Shown here: positions 7,747 through 16,907 of the stretch, one piece after another
How the letters are laid out: every line of letters starts with the position of its first letter
How positions within the stretch are numbered: position 1 is the first letter of the stretch
From: an uncultured Paracoccaceae bacterium
GTDB taxonomy: Bacteria > Pseudomonadota > Alphaproteobacteria > Rhodobacterales > Rhodobacteraceae
Assembly: GCA_947492825.1 (NCBI GenBank)
Contig: CANLNT010000002.1
Span: 752,501 to 816,500 of the forward strand
DNA: 64,000 nucleotides
Reading direction: 5' to 3'
Program-made: the position numbers and the translations under genes
The notes under the pieces: generated by a model
The model's input: the letters and a program-made list of their open reading frames with translations, nothing else
Databases searched by the model: none
What the model was told of the DNA's origin: nothing

Positions 7747-8298
7747 ATGGTCGAAACGTCGCGCCTTAACAAAGAAGATTGGCTTGCTGCGGGTTTTCGC
7801 GCGCTGGCGGCGGAAGGCCCCGGGGCTTTGCGGGCAGAGCCGTTGGCCCGTCGCCTGAACACCACCAAGGGATCGTTCTATTGGCACTTTAAGGATGTGC
7901 CTGACTACAAGCGACAAATGCTGCAGCTGTGGCGCGAAAAGGTCGCAACAGAGGTGATAGACGCGGTTGAACAGACCCCCGGCGTGGCCGCCCAGTTGCA
8001 ACACCTGCTAGCCCGCGCAGCACTTCCGCCACCCGAGCAATTCGGCGGGCGCGCGATTGAGCCTGCCGTGCGTGCTTGGGCGCTGACCGACCCGGATGTA
8101 AAGGCAGCACTGTCGGAGGTTGACGCCATTCGGACCGCCTTTGTTGCCAAACTGCTGTCAGAGTTTGGCTTGACGGATCCCGATTTGCCGCAAGCAATCT
8201 ATGCGGTTTATCTGGGGTTGGATGATCTGACGGCCAAAGGGTCAGGCGACATTGCGACAGGTCTGCCAGCGTTGATGAAGCTGGTCTTGCGGCCCTGA
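7747..8298 (+). CDS. TetR/AcrR-family transcriptional regulator
   Basis: A 183-residue regulator. The N-terminal helix-turn-helix is clear: NKEDWLAAGFRALAAEGPGAL, then EPLARRLNTTKGSFYWHFKD, where TKGSFYWHF is the TetR recognition helix signature. The C-terminal ligand domain (about residues 70-183) has no recognisable specificity. ATG 7747 is the first in-frame ATG that gives a TetR-length protein. It is divergent from the membrane-protein operon, with two matching palindromes between them. The reading frame is open further upstream into the operon, but that extension is not protein-like. Confidence 0.9.
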   Translation: MVETSRLNKEDWLAAGFRALAAEGPGALRAEPLARRLNTTKGSFYWHFKDVPDYKRQMLQLWREKVATEVIDAVEQTPGVAAQLQHLLARAALPPPEQFGGRAIEPAVRAWALTDPDVKAALSEVDAIRTAFVAKLLSEFGLTDPDLPQAIYAVYLGLDDLTAKGSGDIATGLPALMKLVLRP

Positions 8299-8303
8299 AC
8301 AAA

Positions 8304-8330
8304 AACGCCCGCGGGGAAACCGCGGGCGTT
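8304..8330 (-). terminator. Terminator between the TetR gene and aqpZ
   Basis: AACGCCCGCGG (8304-8314) pairs with CCGCGGGCGTT (8320-8330) around a 5-nt loop. On the minus strand it is followed by a run of five U, so it primarily terminates aqpZ, and it may also stop the converging tetR transcript. Confidence 0.85.
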
Positions 8331-8357
8331 GACCGGTGAACTGTCAGCTTGGGATCG

Positions 8358-9041
8358 TCAGCCGTCGCTGTCCAGATTGCCGGTTTTGAACAGCAGGCCG
8401 GCAGCAACCGCGCCCACAATCGGGGCCACGATGAACAGCCAAAGCTGCGACAATGCGCCGGTGCCTGCAAAAAGTGCCGGCCCAATGGACCGGGCGGGGT
8501 TCACGGAAACGCCGGTGACGTTGATCCCTACAAGGTGGATCGCCACCAGTGTCAGACCAATCGCCAGACCGGCCATCGCCGCAGGCGCGCCAGAGCCGGT
8601 GGCCCCAAGGATCACCACGACAAAGAGGAAGGTTGCGACCGCTTCGAACACGAAGGCAGCGACCATCGTGTATTCGCCCAAGTACCCGGCACCCCAGCCG
8701 TTCTGGCCTAGACCGTTTTCGGCGACGCTATAGTCGGCCTTGCCGCTGGCAATCAGCAGCAACACGGCAGCGGCAGCAATCGCACCGGCCACTTGCGCGA
8801 TGATATAGCTGATCGCCTCGCCCATCTGCATCCGCCCGGCGGCAACGGCCCCCAGTGAGACGGCTGGGTTGATATGACAGCCCGAGACCGGTCCGATGCC
8901 ATAGGCCATGCCGATCAGCGCCAGACCAAAGGCAAAACTGATGCCTGTCAATCCGATGTCTGCGCCAGCTATCACGGCAGAGCCACAGCCGATCAGCACA
9001 AGTGTGAATGTGCCGATAAATTCAGCAATTTGTTTCTTCAT
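8358..9041 (-). CDS. aqpZ: Aquaporin Z-type water channel
   Basis: A 227-residue, six-helix MIP-family channel. Both pore half-helices carry NPA: GCHINPAVSLG near residue 54-64 and SVNPARSIGPALF near 188. The second loop has the Arg after NPA typical of the selectivity filter, and the His in a helix is consistent with water-selective AqpZ rather than glycerol facilitators. It is monocistronic with a terminator 28 bp after the stop. Confidence 0.95.
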   Translation of the reverse strand: MKKQIAEFIGTFTLVLIGCGSAVIAGADIGLTGISFAFGLALIGMAYGIGPVSGCHINPAVSLGAVAAGRMQMGEAISYIIAQVAGAIAAAAVLLLIASGKADYSVAENGLGQNGWGAGYLGEYTMVAAFVFEAVATFLFVVVILGATGSGAPAAMAGLAIGLTLVAIHLVGINVTGVSVNPARSIGPALFAGTGALSQLWLFIVAPIVGAVAAGLLFKTGNLDSDG

Positions 9042-9199
9042 GGTGTTCCCTCATTCCTTATTGGGGTCCTTGTGCCCGGTTGGCCCAGGCAGTCTAAGGG
9101 GAATGAAACGAAAACCGGCCCCGCTGGCTGATGTGCCCTCGTCATTGTGAGCATTGCGGCATAGGGTTGCGGCAATTGCCCGACAGGACCGCCCGCCCC

Positions 9200-10411
9200 G
9201 TGTTTCAGATCATTGTCAATTCGTGGAACGATCGTCTGCTGCGGTTGGCATTCCTGTGCATCACGCTGATGGGGATCGCGGTTGCCTCTATTGTGCCGTT
9301 TCAGTCGGTGATCGGGATCGAGCGGTTGGGCTTTTCCAATGCTGCCTATGCGCTGATCACCACGCTGGGCGCGCTTTTCAGCGTGGTGGCCTCTGTCTGG
9401 GTGGGGATCTACACCGATCAGACCGGGCGCTATCGCGAGTTTCTGATGGGATGCACCTGCGTTGGCATTCTGGCCGGGCTCTGCGTGTTCCTTTTGCCCG
9501 CCAAGGCGACATTTGTTCTGGCGCATGTGGTGCTGTTTCCCATCGCGTCGACCACCTTCACGCAGTACTTCGCGATGGCGAGCTTGTCGGCGGCGAACAA
9601 CCCGGCGCTGGATAAGGACGTTAGCCTGTCACTGGTGCGCGCAGCCTTTGCGGGCGCTTTTGGCCTGACCCCGCCGGTGCTGGCGATTGCGGTGGCGGGC
9701 GGGCTGGACCTGTTGTCGGTCTATGGGTTTGTCGCCTGCATCAACGTGATCGTGCTGCTGCTGGTGGCGCGGTCATGGCCGCGTGACCAGAGCGCGCTCA
9801 ACAAGCAGTCGGGGCTGGGGTTCTTTGCCTCGCTGCGCGAGGTGTCAGAGTTGCGCGTGATTATCCGGCTGGCCTTGATCGCGGTGATTACCGGGGTGAA
9901 TGCGCTCTACAACATTCTGCTCGGGCTCTTGATCCTGAACAACCTTGGCGGATCAGAAGCAGACGTGGGTTGGTTTGCGGGTGGTGTCGCATTGGTCGAA
10001 GTGCCGGTGATGCTGCTGTCAGCGGCGGCGCTGCGCCATGTGACGCGGACCGGCATGATCTTTGGCGGGGTGCTGGTCTATGTCGGCTTTCTGGGCGGGT
10101 TGGCCGCGATGCCGGACATCGCCAGCGCCTGGGTCATGATCATCCCCGGTGGTATCGGCGCGGGCATTTTGCTGTCGATCACCGTGGGCTATGTGCAAGA
10201 CCTGATGGCCGACCGTCCCGGAGCCGGATCTGCGCTGGTGTCGGTGTCGCACTTTGGCGGCACGATGTTTGCCGCAGCCGTGCTGGCCAGTGCTGCAACC
10301 TTCACCGATTATGTCGGCACTGCCTGGATTGGCTGCGCTTTGGCGCTGACTGCGGGGGTGGTGCTGTTCGTGATTGATGGCGCGCGGGTCCGCCGGGTGC
10401 GCGTTGCCTGA
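9200..10411 (+). CDS. MFS transporter
   Basis: A 403-residue, roughly 12-helix major facilitator superfamily permease. The loop between helices 2 and 3 reads GIYTDQTGRYREFL, a degenerate form of the MFS motif G...D..GRR. I prefer GTG 9200 because the residues encoded upstream of it (from 9131) are Cys- and His-rich and unlike a membrane protein start; ribosome binding is weak (CAGGA at 9183-9187). General similarity to sugar-efflux-type MFS proteins is possible, but no substrate can be assigned. Stand-alone gene. Confidence 0.85.
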   Translation: MFQIIVNSWNDRLLRLAFLCITLMGIAVASIVPFQSVIGIERLGFSNAAYALITTLGALFSVVASVWVGIYTDQTGRYREFLMGCTCVGILAGLCVFLLPAKATFVLAHVVLFPIASTTFTQYFAMASLSAANNPALDKDVSLSLVRAAFAGAFGLTPPVLAIAVAGGLDLLSVYGFVACINVIVLLLVARSWPRDQSALNKQSGLGFFASLREVSELRVIIRLALIAVITGVNALYNILLGLLILNNLGGSEADVGWFAGGVALVEVPVMLLSAAALRHVTRTGMIFGGVLVYVGFLGGLAAMPDIASAWVMIIPGGIGAGILLSITVGYVQDLMADRPGAGSALVSVSHFGGTMFAAAVLASAATFTDYVGTAWIGCALALTAGVVLFVIDGARVRRVRVA

Positions 10412-10487
10412 GCGGGATCAGGTACAAAACGAAAGACTTTGCCCCTGTATTTGGCTAACCTGAGCCCTGAATGATGGGGGCATCGGC

Positions 10488-11855
10488 ATGAGAAAGATCT
10501 TACTTGCGACCAGTTTTTGGGCGTTTGCAACCTCGGCCGGGGCTGCGACGCTGCAGCCTGATGCCGTGCTGCCGTCATCCATTACCGTGCAGATCGAAGA
10601 GATCGGACAGGTCGGGGCTGCGGCACCTGGCAACAATTATGCATCGCCGGTCAGCGTGGATGGCGATCTGTTGTTCGTGGATCAACGCGGGTCCGTTCAG
10701 CAACAGACAGCCACAGGATTTCTAACTGTCCTTGATGCGGCCAGCGCGCCACCGGGGGTGACTGCGGTGGGGTCGCAAGCGGTGGTGAACATCGCCGATG
10801 GGGCGGGCGATGAGGTGTTTGTCGCTTTTACCTCAAGCACCTTGCCCAGCGGAATGACGGCATCAGCATTGCCGAGCGATCCGCTGTATGATGCGACGCC
10901 AACCGTTTTCCAGGTGGTTTACAAGTATCAGCGTGCCGCAGATGGCACATTGTCCAACCCGACCGCATTGACGGCGTTTGAAACGGTATCGCGCGGGCAT
11001 CGGGGCGGCGGCATGATTGTTCTGCCCGATGGCAACCTGCTGTATGCGACCGGTGACAATCTGACGTTCAACCGCGATGGGTTGGCGGCCCCACAGCAAG
11101 ACGGTGAACATGTTTCAAAGTTGTTGATCGTTGATCGGACCAGTGGCGCTGTGACCGTTGCAGGCAAAGGCGTGCGCAATGTTCAGCAGATGACCTATAC
11201 CGATGACAGCAAGACCCAGATCGCCTTTGGCGATATCGGCGCATCCACGGCGGAAGAGGTGAATATCGTCGATGTTGCCGATTTGACGGACCTGACGGCG
11301 GTCGAGAATTTCGGCTGGGGCCGCAATGCGGATGGCAATGCCCGCGAAGGCACATTCTACATCAATGACGGTGCGACTTCAGTCCCCGGCACGACGGCGA
11401 CCGCCATTGGGACCGCCCCGGTGCCAGAGGCCGGGTTCATTCAGCCCTATGCCCAGTTTGGTCGCCCTGCGGGCCAGACCTTTATCGCCGTTTCGGGGCC
11501 CATCGCCTCTGATGCATCCTTTGACGTGATTGATCTGTTGTTCAGTGACCTGTCACAGGGCGGGCTTTATGCCACGACTGCAGGGTTTGGTGGCACGCTG
11601 AATGATGTTTTTGCGGTCAATCTGGTGGATGGCACGGGCGCCGCAACATCGCTTTTGTCACTTGCCGGCGGCAGCCGGGCCGATCCACGGCTGTTCATCT
11701 ATGCCGATGGCACCGCGGGGGTGCTTTTGGAGGGCACGGGCAAGTTTTACCGACTGACAGAGCTGGACCTGACCGCCGTGCCGCTGCCTGCGGGGATGCT
11801 GCTGTTGCTGTCCGGGCTGGGTGGGCTTTTGGTGCTGCGCAGGCAAAGGGCCTGA
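10488..11855 (+). CDS. Secreted PQQ-dependent sugar-dehydrogenase-like beta-propeller with VPLPA sorting signal
   Basis: A 455-residue exported protein. A signal peptide (about residues 1-20) leads into a glucose/sorbosone dehydrogenase-like propeller with HRGGGMIVLPDGNLLYATGD at about 165-185, GKGVRNVQQMTY near 223, and the GWGRNADGN turn near 275. These match the soluble quinoprotein signature (H.GG, GLRN, NYGW). The last 25 residues are VPLPAG, a hydrophobic helix and RRQRA, which is the VPLPA-type variant of PEP-CTERM sorting signals processed by exosortase and used for surface display. Catalytic activity is inferred from fold motifs only. Confidence 0.78.
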   Translation: MRKILLATSFWAFATSAGAATLQPDAVLPSSITVQIEEIGQVGAAAPGNNYASPVSVDGDLLFVDQRGSVQQQTATGFLTVLDAASAPPGVTAVGSQAVVNIADGAGDEVFVAFTSSTLPSGMTASALPSDPLYDATPTVFQVVYKYQRAADGTLSNPTALTAFETVSRGHRGGGMIVLPDGNLLYATGDNLTFNRDGLAAPQQDGEHVSKLLIVDRTSGAVTVAGKGVRNVQQMTYTDDSKTQIAFGDIGASTAEEVNIVDVADLTDLTAVENFGWGRNADGNAREGTFYINDGATSVPGTTATAIGTAPVPEAGFIQPYAQFGRPAGQTFIAVSGPIASDASFDVIDLLFSDLSQGGLYATTAGFGGTLNDVFAVNLVDGTGAATSLLSLAGGSRADPRLFIYADGTAGVLLEGTGKFYRLTELDLTAVPLPAGMLLLLSGLGGLLVLRRQRA

Positions 11856-11859
11856 CGCA

Positions 11860-11887
11860 AAAACGCCCGCGCGATGGCGGGCGTTTT
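11860..11887. terminator. Bidirectional terminator between the quinoprotein gene and rpsO
   Basis: AAAACGCCCGC (11860-11870) and GCGGGCGTTTT (11877-11887) form an 11-bp stem with a 6-nt loop; the A and T ends serve both converging genes. Confidence 0.92.
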
Positions 11888-11910
11888 CGAAAATTCCAGT
11901 GGTGCGCGGC

Positions 11911-12180
11911 TTAGCGGCGCAGACCCAGACGTTTGATCAGGTCCTGATAGCGGGCCTCGTCCTTGGCTTTGGTGTAGTCCAGAAGCTTGCGGCGCTGGGC
12001 CACCATCTTCAGCAGACCACGGCGGCCATGGTTGTCTTTCTTGTGGGTCTTGAAGTGCTCGGTCAGGGTGGCAATCCGGCTGGACAGGATCGCAACCTGC
12101 ACCTCGGGGGAGCCTGTATCGCCGTCTTTGGTGGCGAAATCTTTCATGATCTTGGCTTTGTCTTCGGCAGTAATCGACAT
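11911..12180 (-). CDS. rpsO: 30S ribosomal protein S15
   Basis: A standard 89-residue S15: [26 protein letters not shown] at about 21-46 and the [21 protein letters not shown] core that contacts 16S rRNA helices 20-22. The ATG at 12178-12180 is preceded by AGGAGA. The frame stays open upstream, but that extension is not S15. Normally followed directly by pnp; here a convergent gene block intervenes, and the terminator at 11860-11887 ends rpsO transcription. Ribosomal autoregulation through the leader (12181-12332) is expected for the family, though no pseudoknot was worked out. Confidence 0.98.
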   Translation of the reverse strand: MSITAEDKAKIMKDFATKDGDTGSPEVQVAILSSRIATLTEHFKTHKKDNHGRRGLLKMVAQRRKLLDYTKAKDEARYQDLIKRLGLRR

Positions 12181-12332
12181 CGGGGTCTCCTGTTCTAAAG
12201 GGTTGATGGCGCGATCCGGGATGTCGTCCAGAAAGGCCCGTGGAGGGTCCGTGCCGGGGGATTCCCGGTGCGGATGCGTGCGTTTAGGCAAAAACGTGGT
12301 GAAATGAAAGTGTTTTGTTGCCGCCCTTGCGC

Positions 12333-13232
12333 CTAGACGGCGGGCAGCGCCACAAGCTTGACCGCCGTCAGGTCCAGCGTGGTGACCCCGGCGAGTGTCG
12401 CCACCGCCTCGCCATCGGCGAAAAGGGTCAGGCCATCATCGCCCTGAGCAGTGGTCAGAATGGGTGGGATGGTGTCGTAGCCCAGTTCGATCACATCTTC
12501 GGCCGGGTCGAAATCGTCAATGAATGCGCCAGTATTACCGAGCAACGCAAAGGTATCCGCGCCGGTGCCGCCATTGAGGTGATCCCCCAGTCCGGCGGTG
12601 ATCAGGTCATCGCCCGCGCCACCGTTGAGGAAATCGCGCACGTCATCGTCGCCGCCATCAATCACATCATTGCCCGCGCCACCATTGAGCATGTCAGCAC
12701 CCGCGCCGCCATAAAGCGTGTCGTCGCCATGATAGCCGGTGATGATGTCGTCGCCTTCGCCACCATAAAGCGCGTCGTCCCCGTCGCCACCATTCAGGGT
12801 ATCGGTACCGGCCCCGCCATAGAGACGGTCGTCGCCCACATGGCCGAACAGATGATCATCGCCATCCTCGCCCAAGATCACGTCATCGCCTCGTCCGCCG
12901 TGCAGGTCATCCTGCCCGGCACCGCCTTGCAGATCATCGGCACCGTCGCCGCCAAAAAGAAAGTCATTTCCGCCTTCGGTCATCAGCGTGGTATCGTCGT
13001 CCCCGGCATAGATAATCTGATCAACAGGCGTTTCGTCCTCGCCAAGGTCCAGCGCCTCTGCCCCTGGCATCGCCTCGCCCCCTTCGGACAAAAGGTCACT
13101 GACAGAGGTGATTTTGGCGGTTTCATCGGGGGCTGCGGCGGCTTGGTCATCCGCGTCATCTGACGATCCGCCAAAGTCGGCAAAAAGTGCGGCAGACAAG
13201 GCCACACCAAACAAAGTCAGAATTTCAAACAT
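12333..13232 (-). CDS. Small RTX (hemolysin-type calcium-binding repeat) protein
   Basis: A 299-residue acidic protein. After a hydrophobic N-terminal segment (residues 2-20), residues about 75-230 carry tandem glycine/aspartate nonapeptides of the GG.G.D.L.GG type, such as [15 protein letters not shown], that bind calcium as a beta-roll. A non-repeat C-terminal cap ([15 protein letters not shown] onward) resembles the end of other short RTX proteins secreted by type I systems. No hydrolase or toxin domain is present, so it may be structural or calcium-scavenging. No type I secretion genes are adjacent. Confidence 0.88.
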   Translation of the reverse strand: MFEILTLFGVALSAALFADFGGSSDDADDQAAAAPDETAKITSVSDLLSEGGEAMPGAEALDLGEDETPVDQIIYAGDDDTTLMTEGGNDFLFGGDGADDLQGGAGQDDLHGGRGDDVILGEDGDDHLFGHVGDDRLYGGAGTDTLNGGDGDDALYGGEGDDIITGYHGDDTLYGGAGADMLNGGAGNDVIDGGDDDVRDFLNGGAGDDLITAGLGDHLNGGTGADTFALLGNTGAFIDDFDPAEDVIELGYDTIPPILTTAQGDDGLTLFADGEAVATLAGVTTLDLTAVKLVALPAV

Positions 13233-13315
13233 GACGCACCCTCAAACGGTCGCCCCCGACCTGCGCGGTCATAGCACGGGATTGACCAGAACAGACCATG
13301 AATCTGTACCTATGG

Positions 13316-14197
13316 TTAATGACCCAGAAAGAACGGCAGGAAGGCGGCCAGCACCGCATCGGGGTTTTCTTCCATCGCGAAATGGCCCGAGACGCAGGAT
13401 TGCCCGGTTACCTGCGGTGCCCATCTGCGCCAAAGGCCCAAGGGGTCGCCGGTTTGCGCCGGGAAACCGCCCTCTGCCCAGAGGAAATGCAGGGGCGCTG
13501 CGATGGTGCGGCCCTTGTCGGCGTTATCGAGCGCGCGGTCAAAGGTGGCCCCGGCGCGGTAATCGGCGCACATCGCGTGCAGATGGGCGGGGTCTTGGGC
13601 TTGCGCGGTGTAGCTTTTCAATGCGGCAGCACTGAACGGGGCCAGCGTTTTGGTGTTGTTCCAGGCGCTGAGCGTCCATTCCATATAGCCCGCGGGATCC
13701 GCGCCGATCATCCGTTCGGGCAGGGGGGCGGGCTGCGCCAGAAAGGTCCAGTGATAGGCTTTTCGCGCCAAATCAGCGTTCCAACTGTCCCAGAAATCCC
13801 CGGTTGGCACGATCTCGATAATCCCGAGGCGATCCAGCCGGTCGGGGTGATCCAGCGCAAAGCGATAGGCCACGCGCCCACCCCTGTCATGGCCAAGGAT
13901 ATGCGCGCGGGGCAGGTCCAGCGCATCCATCAGCGCCACGATATCCGCCGCCATCTGGCGTTTGGAATAGGTGCTGTGGTCTGCATTGTCGGGCGGTGCA
14001 TCGCTGTCGCCATAGCCGCGTAGGTCAGGGACGATGACGTCAAATTGCTGGGCCAGCGTCGGTGCCACCTTTTCCCAGCAGTGGTGGTTCTGCGGGTAGC
14101 CGTGCAACAGGATCAGCGGTGCGCCCGCGCCTGCGCGGTGCACGGACAGACGGACGTCGCCGCAGGTTACGTCGCTTTGGGTAAACCCTTCAATCAT
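13316..14197 (-). CDS. Alpha/beta hydrolase, haloacetate-dehalogenase/epoxide-hydrolase-like
   Basis: A 293-residue alpha/beta-fold hydrolase. The oxyanion-hole segment LLHGYPQNHHCW is at about 30-41. The nucleophile elbow is GHDRGG with Asp at 104, and the C-terminal histidine is in SGHFAMEENPD (His272). An Asp instead of Ser nucleophile, together with the DLRGYGDSD segment, places it with fluoroacetate/haloacetate dehalogenases and epoxide hydrolases rather than esterases. The start overlaps the end of the DUF1643 gene by 8 bp, so the two are co-transcribed downstream of truB. Substrate not determinable here. Confidence 0.88.
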   Translation of the reverse strand: MIEGFTQSDVTCGDVRLSVHRAGAGAPLILLHGYPQNHHCWEKVAPTLAQQFDVIVPDLRGYGDSDAPPDNADHSTYSKRQMAADIVALMDALDLPRAHILGHDRGGRVAYRFALDHPDRLDRLGIIEIVPTGDFWDSWNADLARKAYHWTFLAQPAPLPERMIGADPAGYMEWTLSAWNNTKTLAPFSAAALKSYTAQAQDPAHLHAMCADYRAGATFDRALDNADKGRTIAAPLHFLWAEGGFPAQTGDPLGLWRRWAPQVTGQSCVSGHFAMEENPDAVLAAFLPFFLGH

Positions 14198-14699
14198 CGC
14201 TCCACCGGATCAGGGGCTGGGCATAGGCCACGTAAAGCGGGTGGCGCGGATGCCCGTCTTTGGTCAGTCCAAGATGATAGAGCGGGGTGCCGGTGTCACG
14301 CAAAAGCTGTGCCACCTGCAGCCCGCGCCCGCGATGCGCGCCGTGAACGCCCCAGGCCGCGAAAATGTCGTCCGCCCAAGCGGCCCCATCCCGCAAGGCA
14401 GCGTCATTGTCGGGGCCGTCCGGTGCGGTGTGCTTGCGCATCTTGTGCGGGTCGGTTTCGCGCAGGCCAAAAATGTTGGTGGCGCAAAACGCACCGTAAC
14501 CCAAAGCGCGCGCGCGGCGTTCACAGCGTTCAATCGTGGGGTCGTTCGCCGTTTCGGTGGCTTTGGAGGGGTTCAGCATCACATAAAGCAACTTTGGCCC
14601 GTCGCCCCATGTGCGCGTCAGGGTATAGCGGTAGGTTTCGCAGTCGGAGTAAAGCGCGGTTGAGCGCGCCCTGTCATCCACATGCGACCGCGTGATCAT
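14190..14699 (-). CDS. DUF1643 domain protein
   Basis: A 169-residue cytoplasmic protein with the DUF1643 signature: [42 protein letters not shown]-type region near residues 36-78, then [10 protein letters not shown]. The family has no established function. It overlaps truB by 4 bp upstream and the hydrolase by 8 bp downstream, so translation of the three is likely coupled. Confidence 0.85.
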   Translation of the reverse strand: MITRSHVDDRARSTALYSDCETYRYTLTRTWGDGPKLLYVMLNPSKATETANDPTIERCERRARALGYGAFCATNIFGLRETDPHKMRKHTAPDGPDNDAALRDGAAWADDIFAAWGVHGAHRGRGLQVAQLLRDTGTPLYHLGLTKDGHPRHPLYVAYAQPLIRWSDD

Positions 14700-15604
14700 G
14701 GGGTGTTGAAGACCCGGCTGGGCTGGATCCTGCCGCCCAGATACTGGCCCACGGCTACCGCCTTGCCATCGTAAGAGGCCCAGACTTCGTCGCCATAGTT
14801 GGCGTCACTGGCGATCACCTCTGCCGGGTTGCCGTTGCGCAGTTTGGCGACGCTGGTCGCAAGGCAGCGCACCTCTGGCAGGTCGGAGAGGCCGATTTCC
14901 AGCGGCAAGAGGCGCGCGTCCAGATCGGGCGTCCGCGCTTCTGCGTCAATCAGGTCGAGTGACACGCCGTCGGCTGCATCAAAGGGCCCCGACCAGATGC
15001 GACGCAATTCGCGCACATGGCCGTGACAGCCCAGAGCCGCGCCCAGATCACGAGCGATGGAGCGGACATAACCGCCCTTGCCGCAGGTCATTTCCAACGT
15101 CACGTGGTCAGGGTCGAGGCGGTCGATTAGCAAAAGTTCCTCGACCCAGAGCGGGCGCGCTGCGATCTCCATCTCTTCGCCGTCGCGGGCGCGTTTGTAT
15201 GCGCGTTCGCCGTCGATCTTGACGGCAGAGAACTGCGGCGGGACCTGCATGATGTCGCCGACAAAGGCGCCAAGGGCGTCTTTGATCTGATCGTCAGACG
15301 GGCGCGCATCACTTTGGGCGATCACTTCGCCCTCGGCGTCGTCGGTGTTTGTGGCCTGCCCCAGCCGCACGGTGAATTGATAGGCCTTCAGCGCATCGGT
15401 GATGAAAGGCACGGTCTTTGTCGCCTCGCCCAATGCCACAGCCAACACGCCGGTTGCATCGGGGTCAAGCGTGCCTGCATGGCCCGCCTTCTTGGCCTCA
15501 AACGCCCAGCGGACCTTGTTGACCACAGCGGTCGAGGTGATCCCGGCGGGTTTGTCCACCACCAGCCAGCCCGAAATATCCCGGCCTTTTTTCCTGCGTG
15601 CCAT
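14696..15604 (-). CDS. truB: tRNA pseudouridine(55) synthase
   Basis: A 302-residue enzyme that isomerises U55 in the T-loop of tRNAs. The opening [13 protein letters not shown] and the catalytic [12 protein letters not shown] with Asp47 are intact; RSIARDLG follows near residue 190. It belongs to the rbfA-truB-rpsO-pnp order seen on this strand, but here it leads a small operon with DUF1643 and an alpha/beta hydrolase. Confidence 0.97.
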   Translation of the reverse strand: MARRKKGRDISGWLVVDKPAGITSTAVVNKVRWAFEAKKAGHAGTLDPDATGVLAVALGEATKTVPFITDALKAYQFTVRLGQATNTDDAEGEVIAQSDARPSDDQIKDALGAFVGDIMQVPPQFSAVKIDGERAYKRARDGEEMEIAARPLWVEELLLIDRLDPDHVTLEMTCGKGGYVRSIARDLGAALGCHGHVRELRRIWSGPFDAADGVSLDLIDAEARTPDLDARLLPLEIGLSDLPEVRCLATSVAKLRNGNPAEVIASDANYGDEVWASYDGKAVAVGQYLGGRIQPSRVFNTP

Positions 15605-15668
15605 ATGAGCCTCTTGAACGTGAAGCGGTCAGCTAAACCTGCCAAGGCGCGCCGTCAACCGGCGGGGG

Positions 15669-16508
15669 TCATCCAAAGTCAGCGTTGGCGGTCAGCCCCA
15701 GTTCGGCAGCCTTTTGCGGTTTCAGCAAGTTCATGATCCGCGCAAGATCAGGCACCCGCTGCGCGAGCTTTCTTTGCGTCATGCCATCTTCGCTTTGCAG
15801 ATCGGTCAGCACATCGTCCGGCTTGTTGTCGACCAGTTGCAAGCAATAGATCAGGTGGCCATAGGGGCGGTTGACCTCTCTCGATTGGCCCAGACGGATG
15901 CCGTAAAGATCGGTCTGCCCGGTTGGCAGCGTGGCCGGGCGCAGCTTTGACACCCGCAGGCCCGGATTGTTGGTCACTTTGCCCACCGCATAGGCGTAAT
16001 TGCCGTTTGCAAAAATCTGCCCGCACACCTGACGTGCCAGTTTGCCGCCGTAGTAGGACGATGTTTCAAAGTGCGGCATCAGATCCGTCGCGGGGTCAAA
16101 GCTGATCTTCATATGTGCGGCGACAAGTTTCTTGGGTGAGGGCATCCGCAGGATCAGATAGTCGCCGACGTCGTTGGCGCATTTGTCCGCAAATGCGCGG
16201 CTGTCGATGTCGTCCTTGGTGATCCAGCGGGCAAAGGTGGATTCAAGCGTTGGTTTGGCCTGTCTGGTTGCGCCCGCGACGTAGGTGTCGATTGCGGCCT
16301 TTTCATATGCGGGCAGTTTCGACACGGCCGCGGCCAGATCCTCTGTGAAGCCGGGGGGATAGGATTTGCGGTCCTTCGCGCGCCCTGGGTTGATCCGCAG
16401 GCCCGTGATTTCTTTGAGGGTTTCTTTGCGTCCGCAGTTTTTGAATGTGCCGTAAAGGTCGATGACTGTGAGGATTTGTGGGGCGGTCAGGCTTTGGTAG
16501 TTCGACAA
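15669..16508 (-). CDS. Hypothetical protein, 279 residues, no recognised family
   Basis: I do not recognise this protein. It appears soluble, with no signal peptide or membrane helix, and is rich in Lys/Arg early (NCGRKETLKEITGLRINPGRAKDRKSYPPGF at about 24-54). There are scattered cysteines (about 25, 110, 164 and 223) and aromatic motifs SSYYGGKLARQVCGQIF and NRPYGHLIYCLQLVDNKPDDVL. The final 40 residues look helical. The gene is 64 bp upstream of truB and divergent from two other unrecognised small genes, across an intergenic region full of palindromes. Start ATG 16508 is the only good option; no strong ribosome binding site. Confidence 0.6.
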   Translation of the reverse strand: MSNYQSLTAPQILTVIDLYGTFKNCGRKETLKEITGLRINPGRAKDRKSYPPGFTEDLAAAVSKLPAYEKAAIDTYVAGATRQAKPTLESTFARWITKDDIDSRAFADKCANDVGDYLILRMPSPKKLVAAHMKISFDPATDLMPHFETSSYYGGKLARQVCGQIFANGNYAYAVGKVTNNPGLRVSKLRPATLPTGQTDLYGIRLGQSREVNRPYGHLIYCLQLVDNKPDDVLTDLQSEDGMTQRKLAQRVPDLARIMNLLKPQKAAELGLTANADFG

Positions 16509-16572
16509 AACAGCGTCACTTTCACGATCGGTTCACGGCTGGCGCGGCCCCTGCTAGGCCTCGAAAATTTCT

Positions 16573-16590
16573 AACAAGGTGCAACTTGTT
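16573..16590. promoter_or_regulatory. 18-bp near-perfect palindrome upstream of two small unknown genes
   Basis: AACAAG (16573-16578) and CTTGTT (16585-16590) are perfect arms; the centre G-TGCA-A also pairs at four of six bases, giving 16 of 18 symmetric positions. It lies 64 bp upstream of the 279-residue gene's start and 173 bp before the plus-strand small genes. Probable protein-binding site. Confidence 0.5.
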
Positions 16591-16609
16591 CAACCTAAGA
16601 CTGCATGAA

Positions 16610-16647
16610 TTCGACGTGTTTGCAAGCGTTTGCAGAGTGACGTCGAA
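16610..16647. repeat. Inverted repeat enclosing a 10-bp-period direct repeat
   Basis: TTCGACGT (16610-16617) and ACGTCGAA (16640-16647) are perfect 8-bp inverted arms. The 22 bp between them contain GTTTGCA twice (16618-16624 and 16628-16634), exactly 10 bp apart. It could be a stem-loop in RNA or a composite binding site on DNA; nothing here is diagnostic. Confidence 0.55.
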
Positions 16648-16762
16648 ACTCGCGAGGCGATGAGCGCCCCTGTCTAACGTGATGATTGATATAGAATTGA
16701 TACCGGTCGGAGGCTCGCGCGATGGTGCGCCGGTCCGACGCCGCACAACGATGGAGTATCCA

Positions 16763-16906
16763 ATGGATAACAACCAACTTGATGGCATCCCCCAACAGGA
16801 ATTCTTTGACGAAGGCATCCACGTGCCGAAGCCCAGGGGGCTATTCGGCACATGGCAGCGTGCTGCCGGGGAAGACGATATCTCACCTCAAAACCAAAGG
16901 ATCTAA
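16763..16906 (+). CDS. Small hypothetical protein, 47 residues
   Basis: Not a recognised family. I chose ATG 16763 because GGAG at 16754-16757 is well spaced for it; ATG 16751 or 16679 would add 4 or 28 residues with no ribosome binding site. The product is acidic and soluble, with a central PKPRGLFGTW motif. Its stop is one base before the start of the next gene, so the two are almost certainly translated together. Confidence 0.5.
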   Translation: MDNNQLDGIPQQEFFDEGIHVPKPRGLFGTWQRAAGEDDISPQNQRI

Positions 16907-16907
16907 G

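Noticed and set aside
9131-9199. N-terminal extension of the MFS transporter
   Set aside because: The extra 23 residues are Cys/His/Arg-rich and precede the first membrane helix without a ribosome binding site; GTG 9200 is more plausible.
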